A DNA stretch of 64,000 bases, from contig NZ_LXHZ01000003.1 in the NCBI RefSeq assembly GCF_001888055.1, forward strand, positions 1-64,000. Direction: 5' to 3'. The notes beneath the pieces are model-generated. The model was not told the DNA's origin, ran no database searches, and was given only the letters and a program-made list of their open reading frames with translations. Made by a program: the position numbers and the translations under genes. Shown here piece by piece: positions 18,223-26,780 of this stretch (the first letter of the stretch is position 1; each line of letters starts with the position of its first letter). Origin of the DNA: Rappaport israeli (lineage in GTDB: Bacteria; Pseudomonadota; Gammaproteobacteria; Cardiobacteriales; Cardiobacteriaceae).

Positions 18223-19044
18223 ATGCGTTTTTTGGCATTAAAACGGGGCGCTGATGAGTGGGTGTGTGAATATATTGTGGGGAAGATTAATGCGTTTGCA
18301 CCAAGTGCAGAGCGTCCTTTTGTGTTGGGATTGCCCACAGGGGGAACGCCTTTGGCGGTGTATCAGCGGTTAATTGAGGCATATCGGCAGGGGCGGGTGA
18401 GTTTTAAATATGTGGTTACGATTAATATGGATGAATATTTGGGGCTTGGCGCGGAGCATCCTCAGAGCTATCGTTATTTTATGCAGGAGAATTTTTTTAA
18501 GTGGGTGGATATTTTGCCCGAAAATACGCATATTCCAGATGGATTGGCAGAAGATGTGGAGGCTGAGGCGAAGCGTTATGAGCAGTTAATTGCGGATTTA
18601 GGCGGTGTGCAGTTATTCTTTGGTGGGGTGGGCAGTGATGGGCATGTGGCGTTTAATGAAGCGGGTTCGTCGCTTGGTTCAAGAACGCGCGTAAAGACGT
18701 TGACGCGGCAAACGTTGGCGGATAATGCACGTTTTTTCGATTCTATGGAGGAAGTGCCTAAGTATGCGCTTACGGTGGGCATTGAAACGATTATGCAAGC
18801 AAGAGAGGTATTAATTTTAGCCAAGGGGTTAGCAAAGGCGCTGGCGGTAGAGCAAGCGGTGGAGGGTGCGGTAAATGCTTTATGGCCGATTACACGTTTT
18901 CAATGCCATGAACGGTTTATTTTAGTATGCGATGAGGCGGCGGCTGGAGAGCTGAAGTTTAAGACGTTGCGTTATTTTGCTAGTACTGAAGGGCAGATTA
19001 ATCCGCAGTTGCGCGAGGATTTATTGTGCTATAGCGAGGATTAA
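18223..19044 (+). CDS. nagB: glucosamine-6-phosphate deaminase
   Basis: Converts glucosamine-6-phosphate to fructose-6-phosphate and ammonia, feeding the NagA product into glycolysis. The 273-residue protein (E. coli 266) has GLPTGGTPLAVYQ for phosphate binding, NMDEYLGL with the catalytic Asp, and GVGSDGHVAFNEAGSS with the His/Glu pair. TAGGAGGA precedes the start, and it is probably co-transcribed with nagA. A terminator follows. Confidence 0.97.
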   Translation: MRFLALKRGADEWVCEYIVGKINAFAPSAERPFVLGLPTGGTPLAVYQRLIEAYRQGRVSFKYVVTINMDEYLGLGAEHPQSYRYFMQENFFKWVDILPENTHIPDGLAEDVEAEAKRYEQLIADLGGVQLFFGGVGSDGHVAFNEAGSSLGSRTRVKTLTRQTLADNARFFDSMEEVPKYALTVGIETIMQAREVLILAKGLAKALAVEQAVEGAVNALWPITRFQCHERFILVCDEAAAGELKFKTLRYFASTEGQINPQLREDLLCYSED

Positions 19045-19070
19045 AGAGGCTTTTATAGGGTCAAAGTATT

Positions 19071-19092
19071 AAGCGCCATTAAGGCGCTTTTT
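19071..19092 (+). terminator. terminator after nagAB
   Basis: A perfect 7-bp stem AAGCGCC/GGCGCTT with a 5-base loop runs into a T-rich stretch 27 bases after nagB. This is a standard intrinsic terminator. Confidence 0.8.
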
Positions 19093-19202
19093 GTTGCGGG
19101 GAATATTTTTTATAAGCAATATTCTAATGCGCTAAGGATGAATTTTTTGCTGGTAGAGAGAAAAATAATGATAATGCGTTTTTCATCAGTTGAGGTGGGG
19201 CA

Positions 19203-20543
19203 ATGGCGGGCAAAACATACAGTGTTTCAACGTTAAATCGTAGTGTACGGCAGGCGTTGGAGGCGGATTTTAAGGATATTTGGGTAGAGGGGGAGATTTC
19301 TAATTTAATGCGTCCTTCATCGGGGCATTTGTATTTTTCCCTGAAGGATGATGAGGCACAGGTGAGTTGTGCGTTGTTTCGTGGGAGTCAACATAAACTG
19401 CAGTTGCCTGTCTTGGAGGTGGCGAATGGGCTGGCGGTAAGGGTACATGCGCGAGTGAGTTTGTATGAACCACGCGGTAATTATCAGCTGATTGTAGATC
19501 AGATGGCGCTGGCGGGGATTGGGGCGTTGGAGCAGGCGTTTATTACACGACGCGATGCCTTGCAAAAAGAAGGATTATTTGCCCAAGCGCGTAAACGACC
19601 CTTGCCTGTGCGTCCTAAGAGCATTGGGTTGATTACTTCTGCCAGTGGTGCGGCGTTGCATGATGCGTTAACAACGCTTGCACGGCGTAATCCTTTGGTG
19701 TCGGTGGTGGTTTATCCGTCTTTGGTGCAGGGGGAATTAGCGCCAGCGCAGTTGATAGCGCAAATTAAGACAGCAAATCGACGTAAAGAATGCGAGGTGT
19801 TGTTGCTGATTCGTGGCGGTGGGTCTCTTGAGGATTTATGGGCGTATAATGATGAGGCGCTAGTGCGTGCAATTGTTGCCAGTGAGATTCCGATTGTTAG
19901 CGGGGTAGGGCATGAGGTGGATGTAACCTTAGCAGATTTTGCCGCTGACTTACGTGCGCCAACGCCAACGGCAGCTGCTGAACTGAGTTGCGCGAATGTG
20001 TCTGAAGATATTGAGGCGCTAAAGTCATGCCAACTTAAGTTACAGCAACAGATGCATTATGCATTAACAGGGCATCAGCAGATATTGGCGCATTGGCAGC
20101 AGCGTTTACTAGCGCAAAATCCACAGCGGCTTTTAGAGCGGCAGGCGCAACGCGCAGATGAGTTGGGATTGCGCTTGCAACAGGTCATAGAGCGATCGGT
20201 CAAATTAGCACGGGGACAATTAACCCCATGGGCTGAGCGTTTGTCGTTGGAATTATTGCAACGGCGTTTGCAAGCAGCGCAGCGCAATATATTTAATTTG
20301 CATGCCTCATTGTTGCGCTTGCAACAACAACGGATGATGCAAGCGCAACAATTGCTACAACATTCTATGCAGGCATTGCACCATTTAAGCCCTCTCAATA
20401 TTTTAGAGCGTGGTTTTGCGGTGGTACAAAACGCACAACATGAGGTGGTCAGTCAGGCGCATGCTGTACAGACTGGAGAGCGTGTAACTGTGCGCTTAGC
20501 GAAGGGGCGGTTAGTCTGTGAGGTGCGTAGGCGCTTAAAATAA
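19203..20543 (+). CDS. xseA: exodeoxyribonuclease VII large subunit
   Basis: Catalytic subunit of exonuclease VII, which degrades single-stranded DNA from both ends with the small subunit XseB (not in this window). The 446-residue protein has an N-terminal OB-fold (about 1-105, VEGEISNLMRPSSGHLYFSLKDD) and the exonuclease core with GLITSASGAALHD, LLIRGGGSLEDLWAYND and SGVGHEVDVTLADFAADLRAPTPTAAAE. A long glutamine-rich helical region at about 270-400 is typical of the family. It is alone on its transcript and ends at a terminator shared with the convergent gene. Confidence 0.97.
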   Translation: MAGKTYSVSTLNRSVRQALEADFKDIWVEGEISNLMRPSSGHLYFSLKDDEAQVSCALFRGSQHKLQLPVLEVANGLAVRVHARVSLYEPRGNYQLIVDQMALAGIGALEQAFITRRDALQKEGLFAQARKRPLPVRPKSIGLITSASGAALHDALTTLARRNPLVSVVVYPSLVQGELAPAQLIAQIKTANRRKECEVLLLIRGGGSLEDLWAYNDEALVRAIVASEIPIVSGVGHEVDVTLADFAADLRAPTPTAAAELSCANVSEDIEALKSCQLKLQQQMHYALTGHQQILAHWQQRLLAQNPQRLLERQAQRADELGLRLQQVIERSVKLARGQLTPWAERLSLELLQRRLQAAQRNIFNLHASLLRLQQQRMMQAQQLLQHSMQALHHLSPLNILERGFAVVQNAQHEVVSQAHAVQTGERVTVRLAKGRLVCEVRRRLK

Positions 20544-20597
20544 AAATGTTTTAAAGATGTGGATTAAATGGGTGGCTTAGCCGAGTTGAGAATAAAT

Positions 20598-20640
20598 AAA
20601 AAATGTCTGAATTTTTTCTCAGGCATTTTTTATATTTTTT
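20598..20640. terminator. bidirectional terminator between xseA and the convergent gene
   Basis: Arms AAAAAATGTCTGA and TCAGGCATTTTTT pair with one wobble, with T runs on both strands. It lies between two convergent genes, so it can serve both. Confidence 0.8.
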
Positions 20641-20643
20641 ATA

Positions 20644-21852
20644 CTAGAAACAACTTTCGGGAAGATAATTGAGCGGGAAATTATTATCAGGTGAGCACTG
20701 CCAATCTAAACCAATATTAGGAATACTAACCGCTTTCATGCGCAATTGAGTGCTTTTCAGAGCTTTCATGGCGTGGTCGTTAAACATAAGGGTAATGGCG
20801 CGTTCATCGGGATTGTCAATAATATTGAGGTCATAATAAGAAGCTTTGGCGTTAAAATTTGAGGTTAATGTTTTGGGAAATATCTTATATTCACGAATAT
20901 ATTGCTCCACATCTTTAGTCGCTAAGCGTAAATCTTCTACTGCTTTTTTAGATTGTTGCAGGGTGCGCCAGTGGTCATAGCCCACATAACCACCCCACGC
21001 AATGCCTGAAAATAATCCTAATAGCGCCAATATCATTATCAGTTTTTGCACAGTAAAAGTATTAAAGCAAACGGGCTCAATGCAAGGTGAACTATGATTT
21101 TTAGATTTACCATTTTTGCTCTGCACTTGCTTTATCTTGTGATTGGCTTTAGGTGCTACGACCTGAAGCTGTTCAGCGCTGTGTGCATTCTCTGATGCGC
21201 TAGTACCCCCTAAATCGACAAAGCCAGTTTGATTAGCAATGGGGTTAGAATTATTGCGCGGGGGGGCAGGTGAAGAGGGTTTTTTAGTCGGAGAATCTGC
21301 TATGTCTTTAGGCGTTATAAAGCTATCAAGAGAATCCAATTGTTTTGCATCAATGGCGGTTTTTTTAGCTTCGGGGGCTTTGGCGTTTACTTCGGAATTA
21401 AAAAAATCATCTAGTTTGATTTGCTCGGTACATTCATGGGGAGCTTCTTGACAATCTGCTCTATCTGGCAATTCTGCCAAGGCATCGCTAATTTGCATAG
21501 AAATGATGTAGTCTTCTTCTTGTGCGGCAATAGTATCATAACGTTCATCTGAGCTAATATTATTGAGTTTTGTAGGCGTTGTTGAAACATCGTTATGTTT
21601 GTTGACAGTATCTTGATAATCTGTGAAGAACTGGGATTGTTTTGGCGAGATTTTGCCATTTTTAATCAAAAATTTGTCGTAGTCTTGGCGTTTTTTTTCA
21701 TCGCTTAAGGTGGATTCAATATTATTTAGGGTAATGTTAAAGCTACCGCTTTGATCTTTACAGCGCAAAATAGCTACAGCAATTCTAACGGTTTCAGAAT
21801 CTGAATCTGGTTCAATGCCTAAGATTTCATAGTAGTTTTTTGTATTAGCCAT
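20644..21852 (-). CDS. J-like / membrane / pilin-like fusion protein of unknown function
   Basis: Unrecognised 402-residue protein with three visible parts. Residues 1-62 resemble a J domain (YYEILGI helix, then LSDEKKRQDYDKFL), but the HPD motif that activates Hsp70 is absent and the middle is shortened. Residues about 63-265 form a polar, low-complexity linker ending in a basic patch. Residues about 268-290 are one membrane helix. This runs on as an amphipathic helix into a C-terminal domain ending LDWQCSPDN...YLPESCF, which looks like the disulfide-closed end of a type IV pilin. No prepilin peptidase site is seen. It is a single-gene unit convergent with xseA. Confidence 0.7.
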   Translation of the reverse strand: MANTKNYYEILGIEPDSDSETVRIAVAILRCKDQSGSFNITLNNIESTLSDEKKRQDYDKFLIKNGKISPKQSQFFTDYQDTVNKHNDVSTTPTKLNNISSDERYDTIAAQEEDYIISMQISDALAELPDRADCQEAPHECTEQIKLDDFFNSEVNAKAPEAKKTAIDAKQLDSLDSFITPKDIADSPTKKPSSPAPPRNNSNPIANQTGFVDLGGTSASENAHSAEQLQVVAPKANHKIKQVQSKNGKSKNHSSPCIEPVCFNTFTVQKLIMILALLGLFSGIAWGGYVGYDHWRTLQQSKKAVEDLRLATKDVEQYIREYKIFPKTLTSNFNAKASYYDLNIIDNPDERAITLMFNDHAMKALKSTQLRMKAVSIPNIGLDWQCSPDNNFPLNYLPESCF

Positions 21853-21915
21853 ATCGTCTTCTACCTTATTTTGATGACTGATAATGCACGATAAATTTGT
21901 TTAAAATTAATGCGA

Positions 21916-21983
21916 TATCTTACAATCTCTCTATGACAAAGCAAGCAATATTTTATTTTGGCTTGATAGAGAGTTGTAGGATA
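21916..21983. repeat. imperfect inverted repeat upstream of the J-like gene
   Basis: Arms of about 23-27 bases (TATCTTACAATCTCTCTATG and CATAGAGAGTTGTAGGATA-like on the opposite strand, allowing mismatches and a gap) surround an 18-base AT-rich loop. It lies 64 bases or more upstream of the J-like gene. It could be an RNA hairpin or a remnant of a small repeat. Confidence 0.4.
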
Positions 21984-22038
21984 GATGTTGAGGCTTACAA
22001 GAGAACAAAGATTCATGCTTTATCTTGTTGGAGAGGCA

Positions 22039-22060
22039 GGCGCAAGGAAAGTCTTGCGCC
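22039..22060 (-). terminator. hairpin at the end of sdhB
   Basis: A perfect 8-bp stem GGCGCAAG/CTTGCGCC overlaps the last bases of the sdhB reading frame as given. There is no T run, so it is a weak terminator or an RNA-stabilising hairpin. Confidence 0.45.
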
Positions 22061-22848
22061 TAGTGGAGATTAGAGTTGGCGTTCGACGAGTTTGGCTTTA
22101 ATTTCAGCAATGGCTTTTGCTGGATTAAGCCTTTGGGGCAAGTGTTGGTGCAGTTCATAATGGTATGGCAGCGGTAGAGTTTGAAGCTGTCTTCTAAAAA
22201 ATCTAGGCGTTTAGCGGTCGATTCATCGCGACTGTCTTGTAGCCAGCGGTGAGCTTGCAATAAGATGGCTGGCCCTAAATAGCGCTCACCATTCCACCAA
22301 TAACTAGGGCAAGAAGTGGAGCAACAGGCGCAGAGGATGCATTCATATAATCCATCAAGCTTGGCGCGCTCGGCTTCGCTTTGCAGGCGCTCACGTTCGG
22401 GCGCAGGGGTTTGGGTTTGTAACCATGGTTCAATGGAGGCATGTTGGGCGTAAAAATGGGTCAAATCTGGCACAAGGTCTTTGACGACGCGCATATGCGG
22501 AAGTGGGTAGATGTTGACGTCTTCTTTAATATCATCAATAGCTTTTGTGCAGGCGAGGGTATTGCGTCCGTCAATATTCATTGCGCAAGAGCCGCAAATG
22601 CCTTCACGACAAGAGCGGCGCAAGGTGAGTGTGCTGTCGATTTCATTTTTAATTTTTAGCAGCGCATCCAGCACCATGGGGCCACAGTCGTCCAAATCGA
22701 TTTCGAAGGTATCGGTGCGAGGGTTGGCATTATCACCTGGGTTCCAGCGATAGATTTTAAAGGTTTTGACATTGGTGGCGCCTTCTGGGGCTGGATAATG
22801 TTTGCCTTTGGTGATGGTGGAGTTTTTGGGGAGAGAAAATTCGGCCAT
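22060..22848 (-). CDS. sdhB: succinate dehydrogenase iron-sulfur subunit (3' frameshift)
   Basis: Electron-transfer subunit of complex II. It begins at 22848, preceded by AAGGAG; a frame open to 22968 overlaps sdhA and is not used. It shows the [2Fe-2S] set CREGICGSC and the [4Fe-4S]/[3Fe-4S] cysteines in [12 protein letters not shown] and [16 protein letters not shown]. After CPKGL the given frame reads an atypical tail. Adding one T to the run at 22125 (+ strand) yields [18 protein letters not shown], a normal family end stopping at 22070. Last gene of sdhCDAB. Confidence 0.95.
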   Translation of the reverse strand: MAEFSLPKNSTITKGKHYPAPEGATNVKTFKIYRWNPGDNANPRTDTFEIDLDDCGPMVLDALLKIKNEIDSTLTLRRSCREGICGSCAMNIDGRNTLACTKAIDDIKEDVNIYPLPHMRVVKDLVPDLTHFYAQHASIEPWLQTQTPAPERERLQSEAERAKLDGLYECILCACCSTSCPSYWWNGERYLGPAILLQAHRWLQDSRDESTAKRLDFLEDSFKLYRCHTIMNCTNTCPKGLIQQKPLLKLKPNSSNANSNLH

Positions 22849-22867
22849 GGGTTGCTCCTTGGATTTT

Positions 22868-24661
22868 TTAATAAACGCGTTTTTTGGGTTTGACGTATTC
22901 GACTTCGTCTGTGCCGGTGTAGTCATGAACAGGGCGGTAGTCAATGCGGACATTGCCTTGTTCATCAAGCCAAGTTAGGGTGTGTTTCATCCACTGCTTG
23001 TCATCGCGTTCGGGATAATCTTCGTGGGCATGTGCGCCACGGCTTTCTTGGCGATTTTCAGCGGCGGTGATGGAGACTTGTGCGCAGGCTAGTAGGTTGG
23101 CTAGTTCGAAGGTTTCCACGAGGTCGCTGTTCCAATTTAGGCTTTTATCGCTTACGCGCACACGTTCATAACTTTGATAGATATCAGAAAGTTTGTTAAC
23201 GCCTTCTTTTAGGCTGTCAGCGGTACGAAAAACGGCAGCATGATTTTGCATGGTGCGTTGCATATTATCGCGAATTTCCGCGGTTGAGAGGTTGCCTTGA
23301 GCGTGATGAATGCGGGCGAAGCGTTCTAGTGCTTGTTCAATGGCTGCTTGTGGAATAGGGGCTGGTTTAGAGTTGGGCTGGATGATTTTACGCGCGCGAT
23401 GAGCAGCGGCACGCCCAAAGACGACAAGGTCAAGAAGGGAATTTGAACCAAGTCGATTTGCACCATGTACCGAGACGCAAGCCGCTTCCCCAATCGCCAT
23501 TAATCCTGGAACAACAGCATCGGGATTGCCCTCTTTAAGTTGTACCACTTCGCCATGATAATTGGTTGGAATACCGCCCATATTGTAGTGTACGGTGGGG
23601 ATAACGGGGATGGGCTCTTTGGTTACGTCGACACCAGAAAAGATTTTGGCGGTTTCGGCAATCCCTGGGAGGCGCTGGTTAATAACGTCGCTGCCAAGAT
23701 GTTCTAAATGTAGATGGATATGGTCATTTTTGCTGCCAACGCCGCGTCCTTCGCGGATTTCTATGGACATGGAGCGTGAGACGACGTCGCGTGAGGCGAG
23801 GTCTTTGGCGCTAGGGGCGTAGCGTTCCATGAAGCGCTCACCTTCGTTGTTGGTGAGATAACCACCCTCACCGCGGCTGCCTTCGGTAATTAGACATCCT
23901 GAGCCGTAAATGCCTGTGGGGTGGAATTGAGTAAATTCCATATCTTGCAAGGCAAGTCCTGCGCGTAACATCATACCGTTGCCATCGCCTGTACAGGTAT
24001 GGGCGGAGGTGCAGGATTGCCACGCGCGCCCATAACCGCCTGTTGCCAAAACAACGATTTGTGCGTTAAAAATATGCAGTTCACCGCTGGCTAAATCAAG
24101 CGCCATTACCCCGCGACAATCACCCTCTTCCCCCATCAGGAGGTCTGTTGCGAAATATTCAATGAAAAATTCAGCACGATGGCGCAGGGCTTGTTGATAG
24201 AGGGTGTGCAACATGGCGTGTCCTGTGCGGTCGGCAGCGGCGCAGGTGCGTTTGGCTTGTCCGCCTTCGCCAAATTCTTTGGTCATACCGCCAAAGGGGC
24301 GCTGATAAATTTTGCCTTCTTCGGTGCGCGAGAAGGGCATGCCGTAGTGTTCGAGTTCGATGATAGCAGGAATGGCTTCTCGGCACATGTAGGCGATGGC
24401 GTCTTGGTCGCCAAGCCAGTCAGAACCTTTGACGGTATCATAAAAATGCCATTGCCATTTGTCTTCATCCATATTAGCAAGTGCGCCTGCAATGCCACCT
24501 TGAGCGGCGACGGTGTGGGAGCGCGTGGGGAATACTTTGGTTACACAGGCGGTTTTGAGTCCTTCTAATGCCATGCCAAAGGTTGCGCGTAGACCAGCGC
24601 CACCTGCACCAACGACGATAACGTCGTAGCTATGATGATGAATTTTGTAGTTTTTGCTCAT
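22868..24661 (-). CDS. sdhA: succinate dehydrogenase flavoprotein subunit
   Basis: Oxidises succinate to fumarate in the TCA cycle, passing electrons to SdhB. The protein has about 597 residues. It has the N-terminal FAD dinucleotide fold ([14 protein letters not shown]), the [10 protein letters not shown] motif whose histidine carries covalent FAD, and the active-site arginine region [20 protein letters not shown]. The start at 24661 ([10 protein letters not shown]) follows GAGAAT; four extra codons upstream are possible. It lies 15 bases after sdhD. Confidence 0.97.
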   Translation of the reverse strand: MSKNYKIHHHSYDVIVVGAGGAGLRATFGMALEGLKTACVTKVFPTRSHTVAAQGGIAGALANMDEDKWQWHFYDTVKGSDWLGDQDAIAYMCREAIPAIIELEHYGMPFSRTEEGKIYQRPFGGMTKEFGEGGQAKRTCAAADRTGHAMLHTLYQQALRHRAEFFIEYFATDLLMGEEGDCRGVMALDLASGELHIFNAQIVVLATGGYGRAWQSCTSAHTCTGDGNGMMLRAGLALQDMEFTQFHPTGIYGSGCLITEGSRGEGGYLTNNEGERFMERYAPSAKDLASRDVVSRSMSIEIREGRGVGSKNDHIHLHLEHLGSDVINQRLPGIAETAKIFSGVDVTKEPIPVIPTVHYNMGGIPTNYHGEVVQLKEGNPDAVVPGLMAIGEAACVSVHGANRLGSNSLLDLVVFGRAAAHRARKIIQPNSKPAPIPQAAIEQALERFARIHHAQGNLSTAEIRDNMQRTMQNHAAVFRTADSLKEGVNKLSDIYQSYERVRVSDKSLNWNSDLVETFELANLLACAQVSITAAENRQESRGAHAHEDYPERDDKQWMKHTLTWLDEQGNVRIDYRPVHDYTGTDEVEYVKPKKRVY

Positions 24662-24676
24662 GATTATTCTCAAGGG

Positions 24677-25057
24677 TTAAATTAGCGCGAGGCGCAAAAT
24701 GGAGATGCTGGCGATAATAGCGCCGATAAAACAAGCATTATTAATGGCAATGATGGAGAGCCATTTGGTTTTTTCACAATGGACATAGTCTTCTATGACA
24801 ACTTGTGCGCCCAGTGCGCCATGATAAAAACCTGCTAGCACAAAGGCGAGCGCTAAGGCGCTGTTAAATGGGTTGGCAAAAAAGCTATGTACTTCGCCAA
24901 GATGATGCGCTGTGGCGAGGCGAAATAGGGCATATAGAAAATATAGGGCGAGAGGAATGAGGGTGAGGGCGCTGGCGCGTTGATAAATGAAATGTCCTGT
25001 GCCGTTGCCCGCAGAACCAAGTCCTTTAACTTTTTTTAGGGATTTAAAAATGCTCAT
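24677..25057 (-). CDS. sdhD: succinate dehydrogenase membrane anchor SdhD
   Basis: Hydrophobic anchor subunit that helps bind heme b and quinone. It has 126 residues and three membrane helices (about 30-50, 63-85 and 100-122), with the conserved HGALGAQVVIEDYVH block containing the likely heme histidine and quinone-site residues. It overlaps nothing and lies 10 bases downstream of sdhC. Confidence 0.93.
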   Translation of the reverse strand: MSIFKSLKKVKGLGSAGNGTGHFIYQRASALTLIPLALYFLYALFRLATAHHLGEVHSFFANPFNSALALAFVLAGFYHGALGAQVVIEDYVHCEKTKWLSIIAINNACFIGAIIASISILRLALI

Positions 25058-25067
25058 GCGATGTTCT

Positions 25068-25457
25068 CTATAGGGAAAAAGATAGGATAATCCAAAAAAT
25101 TAGGTTGACGCTAATGGCGCTGATGGCAACGATGCGTCCGCTTTTTCTGGCTTGATGCAGTTCTAGGTTGTAGCCAAAATCCCACAGTAAATGGCGGATG
25201 CCGTTGCAAAAGTGATAAATCAATGCACCGCTACCCATAAACATCACTAAAACAATAAACGGATTGGCAAGGAAATGATTGGCGCTTGCGTAGCTGTCAA
25301 CGCCACCTGCTGCCATCATTAACCAGCCCGTGAGTATAAATAAGCTTATTAAGGTGCATACGCCAGTGATGCGGTGCAAAATGGACATGAGGGAGGTGAA
25401 GTCGGTCATGCGATAGACTTGTAGATGGGGGGATAACGGTCGATTATCAGTTTGCAT
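25068..25457 (-). CDS. sdhC: succinate dehydrogenase cytochrome b556 subunit SdhC
   Basis: First gene of the sdh operon and the other membrane anchor. The 129-residue product shows RPLSPHLQVYR, the quinone-site SxxHRITG motif (SILHRITGV), three membrane helices and HFCNGIRHLLWD, which contains the heme-ligand histidine. The upstream 213 bases hold a Fur-box-like palindrome. Confidence 0.95.
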   Translation of the reverse strand: MQTDNRPLSPHLQVYRMTDFTSLMSILHRITGVCTLISLFILTGWLMMAAGGVDSYASANHFLANPFIVLVMFMGSGALIYHFCNGIRHLLWDFGYNLELHQARKSGRIVAISAISVNLIFWIILSFSL

Positions 25458-25629
25458 GATTTGATTGCCTCTTTTTTTGATTAATAAATATTTGCTAGGT
25501 GGTGCGTTGGCGGTTGCTATTGTGAGTGCAATGCCAACGTTGAGTTAATAAGTATAACAAAAATTGGCGATAAAAATCTCGCCAATATGTGTGGGAAAGT
25601 GGATTATTTTGTAGTGCTTTTAAAGACTT

Positions 25630-25649
25630 AATGAGAATTATTCTTAATT
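25630..25649. promoter_or_regulatory. Fur-box-like palindrome upstream of sdhC
   Basis: The sequence AATGAGAATTATTCTTAATT contains the symmetrical core AGAAT-T-ATTCT, close to the core of classical Fur boxes. It sits between sdhC (start 25457) and the SDHAF4-like gene. Iron control of succinate dehydrogenase is known in several bacteria, often through a Fur-controlled small RNA. Direct Fur control here is inference. Confidence 0.45.
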
Positions 25650-25670
25650 TTGTGGGTTGGCTAAGGGTGA

Positions 25671-25829
25671 TTAAAAATCAACACAACGTCCTTTGCGTTC
25701 CCAATCCCCATAGCGAGTAGCTCAAGTCCTTTTGGACCGCCAATTTCATCGGTTTGGGCTTTTTGGGTGCTTGGGTCGGTGGGGGTTTGGTCGGGGTGTT
25801 TGGTTTTTGGGAGGGGTTGGTTGACTCAT
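25671..25829 (-). CDS. SDHAF4-like (DUF1674) small protein, frameshifted
   Basis: This short minus-strand gene is visible only after allowing two single-base indels. From ATG 25829, preceded by AGAGGA, it reads MSQPTPPK, then DPSTQKAQTDEIGGPKGLE, then TRYGDWERKGRCVDF and a stop at 25671. That end is the signature of DUF1674 / SDHAF4, the assembly factor that binds flavinylated SdhA in mitochondria and many proteobacteria. The repaired product is about 52 residues. The indels fit an A5 or C4 run near 25800 and a lost C near 25724. Its position just upstream of sdhCDAB supports a role in complex II assembly. Confidence 0.78.
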
Positions 25830-25859
25830 GTTTGCTATCCTCTTTATGGGGGGTTAGTT

Positions 25860-25869
25860 GCTATAATAG
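25860..25869 (+). promoter_or_regulatory. extended -10 promoter element for ygfZ
   Basis: TTGCTATAAT is an extended -10 box 34 bases before the ygfZ start. No convincing -35 box is seen at the right distance. It overlaps the upstream region of the divergent SDHAF4-like gene. Confidence 0.45.
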
Positions 25870-25902
25870 CGCGATTTTTAATAGGGGTTCAATGGGGGGA
25901 AT

Positions 25903-26780
25903 ATGCGAGAAGAGGAGCAGGTGCAGGGTTGGGGGCGTTGTGGGTGAGCGGTGAAGAGGCGGTGGTGTTTTTAAATGGGCAGTTGACTATTAATGTGGGG
26001 CGTTTGCAACAGCAGTGGAAGGTGGCGGGCTATTGTGCGCCTTCGGGGAAGGTTTTAGCGGTGATGTGGGTTGTGCCATGGCAACGTGATGGGGTGCAAG
26101 GATTTTATTTGCTGATGCCAAATGTGTTGCTGGAGGCTGTGCAGGCGCGTTTGAAAAAGTTTATTTTGCGCAGTCGGGTGAGCTTGGAGGTGGTGGCGTT
26201 GTCTATGCGGGTATTAAATTTGGGGGGAGAAAAGGCGTTAGAGTTTGCTTTGCCAGTGGTAGAAGATGAGGCAGGGGGGCTGTGCTTGACGTTTCCTAAT
26301 GGGGCGGTGGTGTGGTGTGGGTTTGATGAGCAGGGTGCAACTCAGGATTGGCAGGAGTTGCGTGCGCTTTGTATTGGGCTGGGGATGGCGATGGTTTATG
26401 TTTCAACGAGTGATGTGTTTGTGCCGCAGATGTTGGGTTTAACGGCGATTGGGGCGGTGGAGTTTGATAAGGGGTGTTATGTGGGGCAGGAGGTGGTGGC
26501 GCGGTTGCACTATAAATCTCAGGTACGGCAGCATTTGGGGTGGGCGATTGTGGATAAGATGTGGATAAGGGATTTGCAGGTGGGCGAGGCGCTTTTTTAT
26601 GAACAGCAAAAAGCGGCGGTGGTATTAGATTGGGTGCAGGGTGAGCAGGGATTTTGGGTGCAGGCGGTGATTCAACAGCGATTTGTGGGAAAGAAACTTG
26701 GGCGTAAAGATAAAGAAGATAAGATAATATTTGAATTAAATCATGAAGCTGCAGCATTAAAGGAGGATAACAATGGATGA
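25903..26780 (+). CDS. ygfZ: tRNA-modifying / Fe-S cluster repair protein YgfZ (frameshift near start)
   Basis: Folate-dependent protein needed for some Fe-S enzymes and for MiaB-type tRNA thiolation in E. coli. The family signature KGCYVGQEVVARLHYK lies about 100 residues before the end, and the N-terminal part shows VVFLNGQLTINV. ATG 25903 has a strong GGGGGGA site, but its frame meets the main one only if one G is added to the G5 run at 25931-25935, giving about 293 residues. Without repair the main frame has no good start before GTG 25944. The stop overlaps the next gene by 8 bases. Confidence 0.88.

Noticed and set aside
22849-22968. A 40-codon N-terminal extension of sdhB
   Set aside because: It overlaps sdhA, and the AAGGAG site points to the start at 22848.
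24179-24568. A 129-codon frame on + inside sdhA
   Set aside because: It is antisense to a well-conserved flavoprotein and has no independent support.
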